Positions 25,648 through 35,726 of a stretch of 47,430 bases of DNA are shown in pieces (the first letter of the stretch is position 1; every line of letters starts with the position of its first letter). The stretch lies in NCBI GenBank assembly GCA_012960135.1, contig DUBW01000004.1, positions 1 through 47,430 of the forward strand. The letters run 5' to 3'. Below the pieces are notes generated by a model that was not told the DNA's origin, searched no databases, and saw only the letters and a program-made list of their open reading frames with translations. This stretch comes from Methyloprofundus sp. (GTDB lineage: Bacteria > Pseudomonadota > Gammaproteobacteria > Methylococcales > Methylomonadaceae). A program made the translations under genes and the position numbers.

Positions 25648-26694
25648 ATGAGTTCATTGATTATGCCAGTCGCTTCTCTACTAAATACTGCTTTAGCTAA
25701 ACGTGCTTATCTTATTGATCAACTAAGTAGTCCAACTACACCCACTACAGGTTCATCAAAAACTGATTGCTTTCGTGTTTTTCATGGCACGGTTGATGGA
25801 GTAAATGGTCTTAATATTGATCGTTATGGTGATGCTTGGTTAATTCAAACCTTTCATAAAACGCTTTCTGAACAAGAAGTTGAGGCCATTCACAAAGAAT
25901 TATTAGCGATAGCTGATTTGCCGATCGTGTATAACGACCGTTCTAATAAAAACTCGCGCATTATTAATAAACTCGATGCTGAAACTGAAGCTTATGCGCG
26001 ATCAGAAAAAGTGATTTCTGAGAATGACATTTTATTTACTAGTAAATTACGTCATGAAGGGCAAGATCCACTATTGTTTTTGGATATGCGTATTGGTCGA
26101 GAGTTTGTAAAAGCAAACAGCCATAAAAAAAGTGTGCTGAATTTATTTGCATATACTTGTGGCATTGGAACCGCTGCTGCTGTCGGTGGTGCTAAACGAG
26201 TCGTTAATGTTGATTTCTCATCTTTTGCTTTAGCAGCAGGGCGAAAAAATGCGGAATTAAATGGGGTTGAATCGGTGTGTCAGTTTATACATAGTGATGC
26301 CTTTCCAGCGCTACGCCAATTAGCAGGCCTTAAAGTTACTAGCCGTAACAAAAAAAAACTCCCAAGTTATCCTAGAATGTCAGCGTCGCAGTTTGATCTT
26401 GTATTTTTAGACCCGCCTCGGTTCGCTAAAAGTGCTTTTGGTACAGTTGATTTAATTAATGATTATCAAAGCTTATTTAAACCTGCGGTATTAGCGACGA
26501 AGCCAGGGGGTAAGATTATTTCCTGTAACAATGTCGCGAAGGTTGATAGAGAAACTTGGTTCAATAGCTTAGTACGTTGTGTTGAAAAACAGGGGAGTTC
26601 AGTCAGTGAGGCGACTTGGTTAGATTGCCACCAAGACTTCCCTTCATTTGATGATAACCATCCCTTGAAAATAGTGTCATTAACCATAACGTAA
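25648..26694 (+). CDS. Class I SAM-dependent methyltransferase, RlmI-like, without a PUA domain
   Basis: It is probably an RNA methyltransferase of 348 residues. The central part matches the RlmI/RlmKL family: CFRVFHGTVDGVNGLNIDRYGDAWLIQ (residues 43-69), VLNLFAYTCGIGTAAAVGGAKRVVNVDFS as the SAM-binding motif near 167-195, and FDLVFLDPPRFAKSAFG near 250 with the catalytic-region D-P-P. RlmI itself has an N-terminal PUA domain; here only about 40 residues precede the central domain, so the target may differ. Another in-frame ATG lies 15 bases downstream. The gene is flanked by remnants on both sides. Confidence 0.82.
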   Translation: MSSLIMPVASLLNTALAKRAYLIDQLSSPTTPTTGSSKTDCFRVFHGTVDGVNGLNIDRYGDAWLIQTFHKTLSEQEVEAIHKELLAIADLPIVYNDRSNKNSRIINKLDAETEAYARSEKVISENDILFTSKLRHEGQDPLLFLDMRIGREFVKANSHKKSVLNLFAYTCGIGTAAAVGGAKRVVNVDFSSFALAAGRKNAELNGVESVCQFIHSDAFPALRQLAGLKVTSRNKKKLPSYPRMSASQFDLVFLDPPRFAKSAFGTVDLINDYQSLFKPAVLATKPGGKIISCNNVAKVDRETWFNSLVRCVEKQGSSVSEATWLDCHQDFPSFDDNHPLKIVSLTIT

Positions 26695-27138
26695 TGACAC
26701 TAAAAGTGAATATTAAAAAGAGACAACACCTTGCTATGGCGTAGGTTTTAAAAACGTTAGCCAAATCTTAAGTGTTTTTACCGAAAAGCGTTGGGATTAG
26801 AATAAAAGGGGGCAGTACCCATTAATATTTTAAACAGCCAATAAGTGGGGGGCATTGAGCTTATCTCATTATACTTTACTCGCTAACCTGTAATGGTTTA
26901 ATAAACCTGTAGGGTTTTCAGCGTCAGCTGGCCAACTAAACCTCGCTAAAAAGTAATTATTTAAACAACTCAATGAACAGAAAAAAGGCTGATTTTTAGA
27001 GTTGGTTTAATGCTGCGGTTCAGACTCATTTATTAATTGGAAAATACTCAGATAAACCGTGTGTTTTTCTTTCACAAACGAGCTTAACTGAGTGAAACAA
27101 ATTTCTTGAAACTTTATAGAAGTGATTAGCAAGCTAAA
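26695..27138. other. Intergenic region with no recognisable gene
   Basis: About 440 AT-rich bases between the RlmI-like gene and the broken methyltransferase. The only structure I see is repeat copy C at 26888..26922. No tRNA or convincing small ORF was found. Confidence 0.5.
26888..26922 (-). repeat. 36-bp dispersed repeat, copy C
   Basis: On the minus strand it reads GCTGAAAACCCTACAGG, then TTTATTAA, then ACCATTACAG. The spacer TTTATTAA is identical to that of copy B at 44572, which supports a real repeat family. Confidence 0.6.
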
Positions 27139-27963
27139 TTATTGGCTGTTTCCAGCATTAATGATGATTGCTGCTGTGGGTAGATACCAATATAATTTAT
27201 CCCCTTGCTCGACACATCCTCCATGGACATATTGAATAATATCTGTTTGTAGCCAGCTTGGAAGACTGTTAAATTCAATTTGCATACAGAAAGAAATGAA
27301 CTCTGCCAGTTGTGGCCTAGCATCGACTTCAAATAGACCGGTAATATCTATAGGTGCAGGAAGCAAGGTTATTTCCGGCTCTATTCCATACTGTCTTAAG
27401 CCAATGATGACCTCATGAATACTGATGGCATTATTTTGTAGCATAGGGCTAGTGCGTTCTATATAAGGCTCAAAAAGTGGGAACATGGCATGAACACCAT
27501 AGGGGGCCACCAATAAAAGCAAGCACTATTCCATTTTCTGTTATTAGCTTCGAGGCATGTTGCATGGTTAATGCAGGGGCTGGCATCCAGTACAAACTAT
27601 GGGAAAAAAGAGCAATGTCGTATTTTTCCGGTAATGCTGTATCAGCAGTAAACGAGCTGTTATAAAGTGTATTTTCAATATTCAGTTTAGTGACTGATGC
27701 CGCTAGATCTTTAAATGGCTTTCATTCGGTTCAAAGGCAGTGTAATGACTTGGTTTAAAGTCAATACGCCTCATCCATTCTTTTAGCATATGCCCTGTCC
27801 CGGCACCGATATCAAGTATGTTAAACCCTTGTTTTAGTTTTTCATTGGTACAGCTTGATAATTTATCCAGCATTAAGGGGTATTCCAAGGAATGCTCGAC
27901 AAATACTGCGAAAGTTTCTGCATAGCGTTGAGGTGTCAAAGAGGGGGCCAGTGTTTTTTTCAT
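27139..27963 (-). pseudogene. Class I SAM-dependent methyltransferase broken by two frameshifts
   Basis: Three consecutive frames rebuild one protein of about 275 residues. The first (27963 downward) has NILDIGAGTGHMLKEW, a clear SAM-binding motif I, and TAFEPNESHLK. The second holds EKYDIALFSHSLYWMPAPAL and KLITENGIVLAFIGG. The third runs from VAPYGVHAMFPLFEPYIER to the end at 27139. The frame changes fall near 27710 (in a run of T) and near 27510 (in a run of C), so base-calling errors are possible as well as true decay. Its substrate is unknown. Confidence 0.75.
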
Positions 27964-28225
27964 GATTTTTACGCTATAGATTTAGAAAGCTTAAACTATT
28001 ATTAAAAGAATGATGATAGCTGCTTGATGAAGTACTTCATTTCATGTGAATGGATTATAGATTTTCTTATATGTCCTGAATTCAAGTCATGAGTGCATAA
28101 CCCAATAAATTTTTAATATCTAGCCCAGTTAATTCTTCAAATCCATATAAGATAGAAACAAGGTACAAAAAAAAACAAGGAATGTGCGGCCGGGCAAGGT
28201 CGTTAATTCCAGCGGGTGAAAACGT
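27964..28225. other. Intergenic region with no recognisable gene
   Basis: AT-rich and without a convincing ORF, RNA gene or promoter pair. It separates the broken methyltransferase from the transposon remnants. Confidence 0.4.
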
Positions 28226-28282
28226 AATAGGAGACAGACCACGTTTATTTATAGCCCATTGAATAGTGGTCTGTTCCCTATT
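28226..28282. repeat. RAYT/REP-type inverted repeat
   Basis: The arms AATAGGAGACAGACCAC and GTGGTCTGTTCCCTATT are 17-bp complements with one small internal mismatch. The words AATAGG-x-ACAGACCAC and GTGGTCTGT-x-CCCTATT are a familiar end type of REP-associated (IS200-like) elements in proteobacteria. It abuts the cut end of the ISL3 fragment. Confidence 0.6.
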
Positions 28283-28309
28283 CTTTACCGTGACTTGTTC
28301 CTCTGGAGC

Positions 28310-28748
28310 ACCTTTTTTTCAGGTGTTTCTGAATACAGTCCAGACACGTTGCAGGTTGATACCTAGCATCTCGGCGACATAATTCACTGGCATTTCTCGC
28401 TCAATCAAGGCCATTGAAAACGCCTCAAACAAGAGGCTGAAGCCACTACCAGCGACGTGTCCATGAGACGTAAATCGTCATCACTTTGCCTTCTGATGTT
28501 TTTATGCGTGGTACCGCGCAATGCAAAAAAGTAGTGCTCAAAAAAATTAAATATTGCTATTCTCGCTCCACTTTATCATGCACCGGACAGGGTACACCGG
28601 TCTCATCGGGGAATCGTACCCCTGCAGGAAAATCTAACTGTATATGGAGTTCTTTTGATTTGGGTTCGCCGGAAACAAATAAAATATCTTTCACTTGCCA
28701 AGGAGCTTGTTGACCAAGGGCCATGCTAAATAAAGTGGCACTATTCAT
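28310..28748 (-). pseudogene. ISL3-family transposase, N-terminal part only, frameshifted
   Basis: The minus strand starts MNSATLFSMALGQQAPWQVK and reaches FPDETGVPCPVHDKVERE, matching the N-terminal zinc-ribbon region of ISL3 transposases. After a stop, other frames give FLHCAVPRIKTSEGKV and then ALIEREMPVNYVAEMLGI, the following helix-turn-helix block. The DDE catalytic part is absent. The remnant ends at a RAYT-type inverted repeat, suggesting that a later event removed the rest. Confidence 0.78.
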
Positions 28749-28922
28749 CTTTGTATTATCGTATTACCCATTAAGATTTATATAGAGCCAAATTTAATAA
28801 CTCTAAACGGGATAACATACATTTATTACATGATAATCAGATATAGATCATACTCAGTCCTTCAGTTTCTAAGCAAAAAGAAAGTTATTTGCTCAATTTA
28901 GATTAAGCTACTATCTTCAACC

Positions 28923-29270
28923 TTACTGCTTAATAATTTCTACCGAATCGACATCAATCTGGATTGAAAACCAGTCATTGTCAACTTCTCCCTTGATTTT
29001 TATCAGGGTCTCTGGCGTGATCGTTATTCCCCGGAGCTTTTTATCATCAATCTCAACTTTAATCTCTCCGGTCTTATCCTTAAACAGATACTCCTCTTTG
29101 CCGGTTTTTTTCACCAAATAACCCTCAAGAATAACCTCATCATCGTCATCCAGGTCATTAATTGAGTTGACTGGGACTGCACTTAATGTAGTTCCAGGCC
29201 CTTCAAAGCCTGCAAAGCTAATGGCTGAAAATACTAAAATCATTGTCAGTATGGCTAATTTGATATACAT
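28923..29270 (-). CDS. YgiW/YdeI-family periplasmic OB-fold (BOF) protein
   Basis: It is a 115-residue exported protein with a signal peptide ending near SFAG (residue 20-21). The bacterial OB-fold follows with its signature DDDEVILEGYLVKKTGKEEYLFKDKTGEIKVEIDDKKLRG (about 41-80) and IKIKGEVDNDWFSIQIDVDSVEII. Relatives are linked to stress and cation or antimicrobial-peptide tolerance. A GGAG ribosome site precedes it. It lies 18 bases after dbpA on the same strand and may be co-transcribed with it, which is more likely chance than function. Confidence 0.87.
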   Translation of the reverse strand: MYIKLAILTMILVFSAISFAGFEGPGTTLSAVPVNSINDLDDDDEVILEGYLVKKTGKEEYLFKDKTGEIKVEIDDKKLRGITITPETLIKIKGEVDNDWFSIQIDVDSVEIIKQ

Positions 29271-29288
29271 AAAACTCTCCTTTATTGA

Positions 29289-30671
29289 TTAAATAATTTT
29301 ACGTGCACGGACGCTACGTCCTTTTACTTTACCATTTGTGAAATACTTAAGCACCTGACTTAGTGCAGAGCGCTCGACTGCAACATAACTGGAAATATCA
29401 AATATATCAATTTTCCCAATCTGTGATCCTGACAAACCGGCATCGCCTGTTAATGCACCTAATAAATCACCTGGGCGAATTTTGTTTTTTCGGCCACTAT
29501 CTAGCTGTATGGTCACCATCGGCGCTTGCAGGGTAAAGCCTGGATTAGGCTGTAAAGACTCGCCTGTATCGCATCGACTGGGTTTGTTCTGGAAGGTCTC
29601 AATAGCCTTGACCCGCAGGTGTTCCTGTTCAGTGAACAGGCTCAGCGCTATACCTGTTTCTCCTGCCCGACCGGTACGACCAATCCGGTGTACATAAATT
29701 TCAGGGTCATGCGGCAATTCAAAGTTAATTACTGCTTGTAAGGATTTAATATCCAGACCACGCGCCGCTAGATCGGTCGCAACCAGTACCGGGCAACTAT
29801 GGTTAGTGAATCGAACCAGCACCTGGTCACGTTCACGCTGTTCCAGATCGCCATGTATAGCCAGGGCTTCAATCTGGTGTTCCTGTAGATAGCGCGCCAC
29901 TTCATCACATTGTATTTTGGTATGACAAAAGACCAGAGCCGTCTCTGGCTGATAGTGTTCAAACAAGCCTAACAATGCATTTTTGCGCTGCTGGTTTTTA
30001 ACCTGGTAAAAGGTTTGTTCGATAACTGTATCGTGATGTTCTGCCTCGACAGAAACTGTAACTGGCTCCTGCAATATGGTCCGACACATCTTAGTGATCA
30101 GGTCGGGATAGGTTGCGGAAAAGAGTAGAGTTTGACGTGCTTTGGGAGTCTCGGCAATAATCTCGGTGATCACATCCAGAAAGCCCATATCCAGCATTCT
30201 ATCAGCCTCATCCAACACCAGTGTATTAACACCTGTCAGTATTAAAGTCCCTCTAGTTAAATGATCTTGAATCCGCCCCGGTGTACCCACAGCGATATGC
30301 GCCCCATGTTCCAATGAGCCTTTTTGCGCTGCGAAAGGTTTTCCGCCACAGAGCAATACCAGCTTGATATTCGGCGTACTTCGCGCCAGCTTACGTAGTT
30401 CTTTACCGACTTGATCAGCCAGTTCGCGTGTTGGGCAGAGTACCAGTGCCTGTACCCCAAAAAAACGCGGATTAATCTTCTGTAATAAGCCGATGCCAAA
30501 GGTTGCTGTTTTACCACTGCCGGTTTTTGCCTTGGCAATTAGGTCCTTACCTTGCAATACATGCGGTAAGCCCTGCGCTTGTATAGCGGTCATTTTTTTA
30601 TAACCGAGCGAATCCAGATTAGCAACAAATGCGCTAGAAATGGGAAGAGAAGAAAAACTGTTGCTGGTCAT
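29289..30671 (-). CDS. dbpA: ATP-dependent RNA helicase DbpA
   Basis: This DEAD-box helicase assists assembly of the large ribosomal subunit and is stimulated by 23S rRNA helix 92. The Q-motif (KKMTAIQAQGLPHVL), Walker A AKTGSGKTATFG (residues 47-58), VLDEADRMLDMGF near 150, the SAT motif and HRIGRTGRAG near 327 are all present. The C-terminal about 75 residues form the DbpA RNA-binding domain (RPGDLLGALTGDAGL...IG-x-I-x-I). The length of 460 matches E. coli DbpA (457). Confidence 0.95.
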   Translation of the reverse strand: MTSNSFSSLPISSAFVANLDSLGYKKMTAIQAQGLPHVLQGKDLIAKAKTGSGKTATFGIGLLQKINPRFFGVQALVLCPTRELADQVGKELRKLARSTPNIKLVLLCGGKPFAAQKGSLEHGAHIAVGTPGRIQDHLTRGTLILTGVNTLVLDEADRMLDMGFLDVITEIIAETPKARQTLLFSATYPDLITKMCRTILQEPVTVSVEAEHHDTVIEQTFYQVKNQQRKNALLGLFEHYQPETALVFCHTKIQCDEVARYLQEHQIEALAIHGDLEQRERDQVLVRFTNHSCPVLVATDLAARGLDIKSLQAVINFELPHDPEIYVHRIGRTGRAGETGIALSLFTEQEHLRVKAIETFQNKPSRCDTGESLQPNPGFTLQAPMVTIQLDSGRKNKIRPGDLLGALTGDAGLSGSQIGKIDIFDISSYVAVERSALSQVLKYFTNGKVKGRSVRARKII

Positions 30672-30920
30672 AATAATTTCCTATTATATCTGGAAAATTT
30701 GATGATTATAGCAGAGCCCAGAGCAAGCCCTTTGAATAGAAACGTTAACGGGAATAGGAGAGGGTAAACCAACACCGCAATTCACTTTCTGGATTAACCT
30801 TGTTTTCACCATGAAGGCACTGAAGGTAGCATATTCTGAACTAGACGGATAAAAGTTTACTCACCTGCAATAAACAACTTAAGCAACTTGGAAGCGGGGT
30901 CTTCATGGTAAACCTTAAAA

Positions 30921-33278
30921 TCAGCTAACAGGGCGAGCTACAGCAAGCGATAATGTTTCAGGTGCCAGGCAATGTTTATCATTACAGGCTTGTAATTGAA
31001 CCTGTACGTTGATGATCTGCTTGTCTTTTAGTGTATCAGGGAGATTCACCTGCACGTTAAGCTTATCTTCATATAAAGCTAATTTCTGCTGGCCAAAACT
31101 GAGCTTCTTAAGCATGGCAGGTGGATAAGTAACTCTTTCTAGCTGACCATCGGACAGACTGATTTTAGTAGGGATAAGCGACGCTTGTAATGGATTACTA
31201 GCATTAATATGCCAGCCTGGTTTAAGCTGCATATGCACAATCAATTGATTATCCTCAGTACGCTTTGCTCTCACCGTCACCGCGCCTTTGGCAGCATACT
31301 GCACGCTACCCGTTTGTGTACTATTTAATAGTGCGGCGGCGGAGAGCATGTGCGTATAGCTGGTCGGCTGTTGTTTGATTTTAGCTGAAAAGGACGCCAG
31401 CGCAGTAGCGGCTTTGTCCGGGTAGTCGAGGTTTGCCGTGCGTCTGGATAATCGTGCTAACACTGATAATGCGACGGCATTCGCCGATGGTGTGGCATTA
31501 TCTTCTAGCTCTTTAGGTCGCACCATCATGGACTGGGTTGCCGATTGACTATTCATAAAAAAGCCGTAGTCTGATTTATCCCAGAACTGCTGGGTCATAA
31601 TATTGGTTAATTGCTCCGCTTTATCCAGCCATTGCTGATCCCCAGTTTGATCGTAGAGTTTAATTAAAGCACTGGCAAAATAAGCATAGTCCTGCTGATT
31701 GCCACTAACGGAAGAGCTGCCCTGCCAATAAATACGCCAGAGTTCGCCCGAGGCTTGTCTATTGGTTTGCCATAACCAGTTAGCCGTTTGCGTAGCAGCT
31801 TGCAAATAAGCGGGCTCCTGCAATACTTCTGCTGCGAGTACCAAACTTTCCAATATCATCGCATTCCATGCGGTGATTATTTTGTCATCGCGCAATGGCG
31901 GAACACGTTGCTCCCGCGTTTGTTTTAATAGCTTTCTGATTTGCTCAACTTCAAGGAGCACTATTGGTAAAGAGATAGCATGTTTTTCTGCATATTCTTC
32001 CAGGCTAACGGGGAGATGTAATATCGTGTGCCCCTCAAAATTTCCGGATGCCGTCACAGCATATAAATCAATCGCTCTGTTAGCCAGCTTGGGCGGTAAT
32101 GCTGATTTTATTTCCGCTGGAGTCCAGACAAAAAACTTACCCTCGACGCCATTGCTGTCTGCATCTGTCGCTGAATAAAATCCGCCCTCTTTAGAGCGCA
32201 TATCACTAAGTACGTAATCTATAGTTTGCCGTGCAATACGCGCATATTCGGCTTTGCCGGTTAACTGATAGGCGAGCAAATAGGTCTCAGCTAATTGCGC
32301 CTGGTTATATAACATTTTTTCAAAGTGCGGTACCAGCCACTGCATGTCGGTCGAATAACGATGAAAACCACCACCTACCTGATCATAAATACCCCCTTGC
32401 GCCATAGCTAACAAGCTGGTTTCAACCACTGCCAGCGCCTTAACATCACCAAAGCGCTGATAGTTATCGAGCAAGAAGATTAATAATGGCTCATTGGGAA
32501 ATTTCATTTTTTGCCCAAATCCACCGTATTTTCGATCTTGTACACTTTCTAATTGTTGTGCCGTCTGCTGTAATAATTTCAGGTCCAGGCTCTGGCTTTT
32601 CTGCCTGGTCGAACTACTCTTAGCAACGGCTGTAGCTACTTCATCCGCACGTTTTAAAACCTGTGCATTCTGCTGTTGCCAGACTTCATTGACGCGTAGT
32701 AATAATTTTTTAAATGGCTCTGGAGGGAAATAACTATCACCTAAAAAAGTTTTCCCCTCTGGCGTTAAAAAGCTGGACATCGGCCAACCTCCGCGTCCAG
32801 TTAATAATGTCACCGCTTCCATATACACGGCATCGATATCGGGGCGGCGCTCTCGATCTACTTTGATAGCGATAAAGTATTGGTTCAAAACCGCAGCAAT
32901 CGCGGGATTATCAAAACTCTCTTCCTCCATCACATGACACCAGTGACAAGTGGAATAGCCGATGGATAAAAAGACGGGTTTATTTTCACGTTTAGCCTTG
33001 GCAAATGCCTTGTCACCCCAGGTATACCAGTGCACCGGATTATGCGCATGCTGAATTAAATAGGGGGAATCCTGGAGAATTAGCTGATTAACATACGCAG
33101 GTTGCCCATTTTCTAGTAGATTCGCAGTACGCGCCTGGTAGTTTTTACCTTTAGCTATAACCGCAGCCTGTAATTGCTCTGCTTTTTCGGCTGGGTAGTA
33201 TTGTATTTCTGCGGCATTACAGCTGTTATAAGTCATACTGGCAATGAATACTATTGTCTTAAATCCGTTTGGAAACAT
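30921..33278 (-). CDS. Exported DUF255 thioredoxin-domain protein with a C-terminal DsbD-alpha-like domain
   Basis: The first 22 or so residues look like an export signal. A thioredoxin-like DUF255 domain follows (about 70-190) with [14 protein letters not shown] and the redox site [14 protein letters not shown]. An alpha/alpha-toroid, glycosidase-like region (about 230-650) comes next, as in YyaL/SPATA20 proteins. Unlike usual members of about 690 residues, this one has 785. Its last 115 or so residues ([10 protein letters not shown] near 695; [15 protein letters not shown] near 765) resemble the N-terminal domain of the thiol:disulfide interchange protein DsbD. That points to periplasmic thiol chemistry. 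The substrate is unknown. It is probably monocistronic. Confidence 0.85.
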   Translation of the reverse strand: MFPNGFKTIVFIASMTYNSCNAAEIQYYPAEKAEQLQAAVIAKGKNYQARTANLLENGQPAYVNQLILQDSPYLIQHAHNPVHWYTWGDKAFAKAKRENKPVFLSIGYSTCHWCHVMEEESFDNPAIAAVLNQYFIAIKVDRERRPDIDAVYMEAVTLLTGRGGWPMSSFLTPEGKTFLGDSYFPPEPFKKLLLRVNEVWQQQNAQVLKRADEVATAVAKSSSTRQKSQSLDLKLLQQTAQQLESVQDRKYGGFGQKMKFPNEPLLIFLLDNYQRFGDVKALAVVETSLLAMAQGGIYDQVGGGFHRYSTDMQWLVPHFEKMLYNQAQLAETYLLAYQLTGKAEYARIARQTIDYVLSDMRSKEGGFYSATDADSNGVEGKFFVWTPAEIKSALPPKLANRAIDLYAVTASGNFEGHTILHLPVSLEEYAEKHAISLPIVLLEVEQIRKLLKQTREQRVPPLRDDKIITAWNAMILESLVLAAEVLQEPAYLQAATQTANWLWQTNRQASGELWRIYWQGSSSVSGNQQDYAYFASALIKLYDQTGDQQWLDKAEQLTNIMTQQFWDKSDYGFFMNSQSATQSMMVRPKELEDNATPSANAVALSVLARLSRRTANLDYPDKAATALASFSAKIKQQPTSYTHMLSAAALLNSTQTGSVQYAAKGAVTVRAKRTEDNQLIVHMQLKPGWHINASNPLQASLIPTKISLSDGQLERVTYPPAMLKKLSFGQQKLALYEDKLNVQVNLPDTLKDKQIINVQVQLQACNDKHCLAPETLSLAVARPVS

Positions 33279-33713
33279 GCAAGGTACCTTAATAATATAT
33301 TTATCTGTGTAGTTTTGTATTTATCCACTTCTAGCTTCTACGCTTAAATAGATACGCAACAAAACTACAATCAGCAACTCAGGAAAAACACAGTGAAGTA
33401 AAGACTATCACTAAACTGCGCGTTATTAATTTTCACGTAACCCCATAAATAAAAGCCCCGTATTTATTTAACTTAACAGGCTATATACGTTATAATCTGC
33501 GGTCAAAATTTGAGTTTACACTCATTTATCGGTATTGCAGTCAAAAATAAACAGTAATGTAATAATAACGTGCTAAAGCACTTTCCTACATCTGGATAAT
33601 TTTCCCATTATCATTACTGGATTATTGATATCTGGGATAGGCACCTTTATCTCAATCAGCCTTTACACTCGATAAATCATGTTACCAATATTCGACATTC
33701 GGAGAATTCATTA
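33279..33713. other. Divergent intergenic region
   Basis: About 435 AT-rich bases separate the DUF255 gene from the plus-strand group. A perfect TATAAT is at 33491..33496 with only a weak -35 (TTTAAC, 18 bases upstream), so a promoter with a long leader of about 215 bases is possible. A GGAGAATT ribosome site lies before the ATG at 33714. No small gene is seen. Confidence 0.4.
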
Positions 33714-34730
33714 ATGCGTTTTTTAATTTCCTACCCGCAAACTAATTGGGATTATGCCAAATTTCGTTTAAACCGTATCATCAAAGGCAAAGACAAATCA
33801 AATGATGTGTTTACTGGCTCTCCCGGCGGTAAAATACAGCTTTTGGAACAGCTAGAACCGATGGGTAAATTTCGCCTACTGGATGAGATCTATCCAACCA
33901 AGCCTTTTGGCATGGAATATGTCGCTGGCGAAGGACTCTACTTTCTTACCGGCTTGCCTTGTTGCGTTGATGGCACACCGGGAGACGAGCATATACTGAG
34001 ACTCAATGATCAAGGTGAAATAGACCTGGTAATAAAGCACCCTTTGTTTTCACAATTACGCTCTTTGCGCCGTACTAAAAATGGCTTATTAGTTACCTCT
34101 AGTGGCATCGATGCGATTCTGGAAGTTGATTTACAGGGCGAAATTATCTGGTCCTGGTTTGGTACCGAACAAGGATATTCAACCAAATATGGCGGTGGTG
34201 AGCGTACTATTGATCATGAGATTGATCATCGTAACTTATGCTACCCGGGTCGCTTACAAACGACCCATTTGAATTCTGCTATCGTTGACCCTTATGATGA
34301 CAGTAAAATTCTAACTATCTTGTTCTATCAGGGCAAGGTAGCGCGTATTGATAGAGAATCACTGCAACTGGATCATGTTATTGAAAACCTGAACGGTGCG
34401 CATCATATCCGCCCGCATTCCAAAGGCTATATCCTGGCAAACTCGCGTAAAGGAGAAGCCCGCGTCTACGACCGGGAATTTAACTTACTTGAGACTATAG
34501 TAGGTACTAGTCCTTTGTTTCCAGTGAAATGGGTACAAGACACGATAGAACTTCCTTCTGGCTCTCACTTAATTGCCGATTGTAATTCGTTTAATTTGCG
34601 TGAGCGTAACAACGCAGGTAACGAACGAAAATTTAATACCCAGATGCCTAATCGAATTTTCCAGATTGAGCCAGTGAGTGATGACTTTACGTTTAATAAG
34701 CTTGCTCACAGTCACTTTAGCCAAGATTAA
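33714..34730 (+). CDS. Beta-propeller-like protein, possibly arylsulfotransferase-related, unknown function
   Basis: The 338-residue product lacks a signal peptide. Repeating units such as HILRLNDQGEIDLVI, AILEVDLQGEIIWSWFG, KVARIDRESLQLDHVI and EARVYDREFNLLETI look like blades of a propeller, each ending in a short turn and an acidic residue. RLQTTHLNSAIVDPYDDSKIL recalls the His-containing strands of arylsulfotransferase-like propellers, but the similarity is slight. Cys83 and Cys84 sit together in GLPCCVDG. It is six bases upstream of the barrel gene and surely co-transcribed with it. The start follows a GGAG site. Confidence 0.65.
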   Translation: MRFLISYPQTNWDYAKFRLNRIIKGKDKSNDVFTGSPGGKIQLLEQLEPMGKFRLLDEIYPTKPFGMEYVAGEGLYFLTGLPCCVDGTPGDEHILRLNDQGEIDLVIKHPLFSQLRSLRRTKNGLLVTSSGIDAILEVDLQGEIIWSWFGTEQGYSTKYGGGERTIDHEIDHRNLCYPGRLQTTHLNSAIVDPYDDSKILTILFYQGKVARIDRESLQLDHVIENLNGAHHIRPHSKGYILANSRKGEARVYDREFNLLETIVGTSPLFPVKWVQDTIELPSGSHLIADCNSFNLRERNNAGNERKFNTQMPNRIFQIEPVSDDFTFNKLAHSHFSQD

Positions 34731-34736
34731 TTTTCT

Positions 34737-35606
34737 ATGGCCTATATTTTCCTGTTGTTCGCATCCCTAATTTCATTTTCTGCCTTGGCATATGATGAGA
34801 TTCCACCCACTCTAGCCGAATGGCAAAGAGCAGCACAAAATCCGTTAAGCCCTAATTTTAGCTTACCGCTTGAATACAAATTTCATGGTGGCGCAACTGC
34901 TGGTGATGTACATGTGGGAAGCTTTGCTCCCATCATGCCAATCAAATTCGATGGCTGGAATATTATTAACCAGCTGACCTTAAACTTTATGGGAACGCCT
35001 GGTGATATAACCGGCATTAGAGGAATACCACAACCTTATACGGGCGATGGCCACGGTGGTAGTGATGGTGATGCTGCAGGCTTAGCCGATACTTTCTTTA
35101 CCAGTTATATCTCACCAGTAATTAACGATGAATTTTCACTTGGCTTAGGTGCTACCTTTGTATTTCCCACCGACGAACCATCGCGTGAACTGGGTAGCGG
35201 TAAGATCAGCATGGGACCGGCTGTGATGTTGGTTTACCAGACCCCTGAAAGCTGGACACTCAGCCTGCAGGCACAACAGATATGGTCAGTTATTGGTAGC
35301 AATGGTAGAGATAAAGTCAGTCAAATGATTGTCAATCCTACTATTAATTATAATTTGCCAGATGGCTGGTATTTACTATCCGATATGGAAGTTATTGCCA
35401 ATTGGGAGTTATCGTCTAACCAACGCTGGACCGTACCAATCGGAGCCGGAGTAGGTAAAGTATTTGCCTTAGGCAAGAATGCTATCGATACCCGAATAGA
35501 AGGTTATTATAATGTAGTCACACCAGGCTATAATTCATCCAATGGATTCTCAGGCCCCAGCTGGTCTATCGGCGCCTCTTTCAGCTTTATTTTTGGTGAA
35601 CTTTAG
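34737..35606 (+). CDS. Outer-membrane beta-barrel-like protein, unknown substrate
   Basis: This is an exported protein of 289 residues with a signal peptide ending in ALA (about residue 18). It is rich in amphipathic strands: SLGLGATFVFPTDEP, ISMGPAVMLVYQTPESWTLSLQAQQIWSVIG and GWYLLSDMEVIANWEL. It ends SWSIGASFSFIFGEL, close to the terminal aromatic pattern of barrels. The overall look is like the MetA-pathway-of-phenol-degradation transporter family, which I cannot confirm by eye. The glycine- and aspartate-rich GDGHGGSDGDAAG near residue 105 may be an external loop. It follows the propeller-like gene by six bases. Confidence 0.65.
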   Translation: MAYIFLLFASLISFSALAYDEIPPTLAEWQRAAQNPLSPNFSLPLEYKFHGGATAGDVHVGSFAPIMPIKFDGWNIINQLTLNFMGTPGDITGIRGIPQPYTGDGHGGSDGDAAGLADTFFTSYISPVINDEFSLGLGATFVFPTDEPSRELGSGKISMGPAVMLVYQTPESWTLSLQAQQIWSVIGSNGRDKVSQMIVNPTINYNLPDGWYLLSDMEVIANWELSSNQRWTVPIGAGVGKVFALGKNAIDTRIEGYYNVVTPGYNSSNGFSGPSWSIGASFSFIFGEL

Positions 35607-35726
35607 TAACTTTTTTAAAGCGCAGTTGTTCTGCCTGCGTTTTAAACGAACGATAAACCCGCCCCACATTCATCTAAATTCTTCTCAGCTAGCTCCTTTT
35701 TTTTAAAATACGCTTAAGATACCTAC

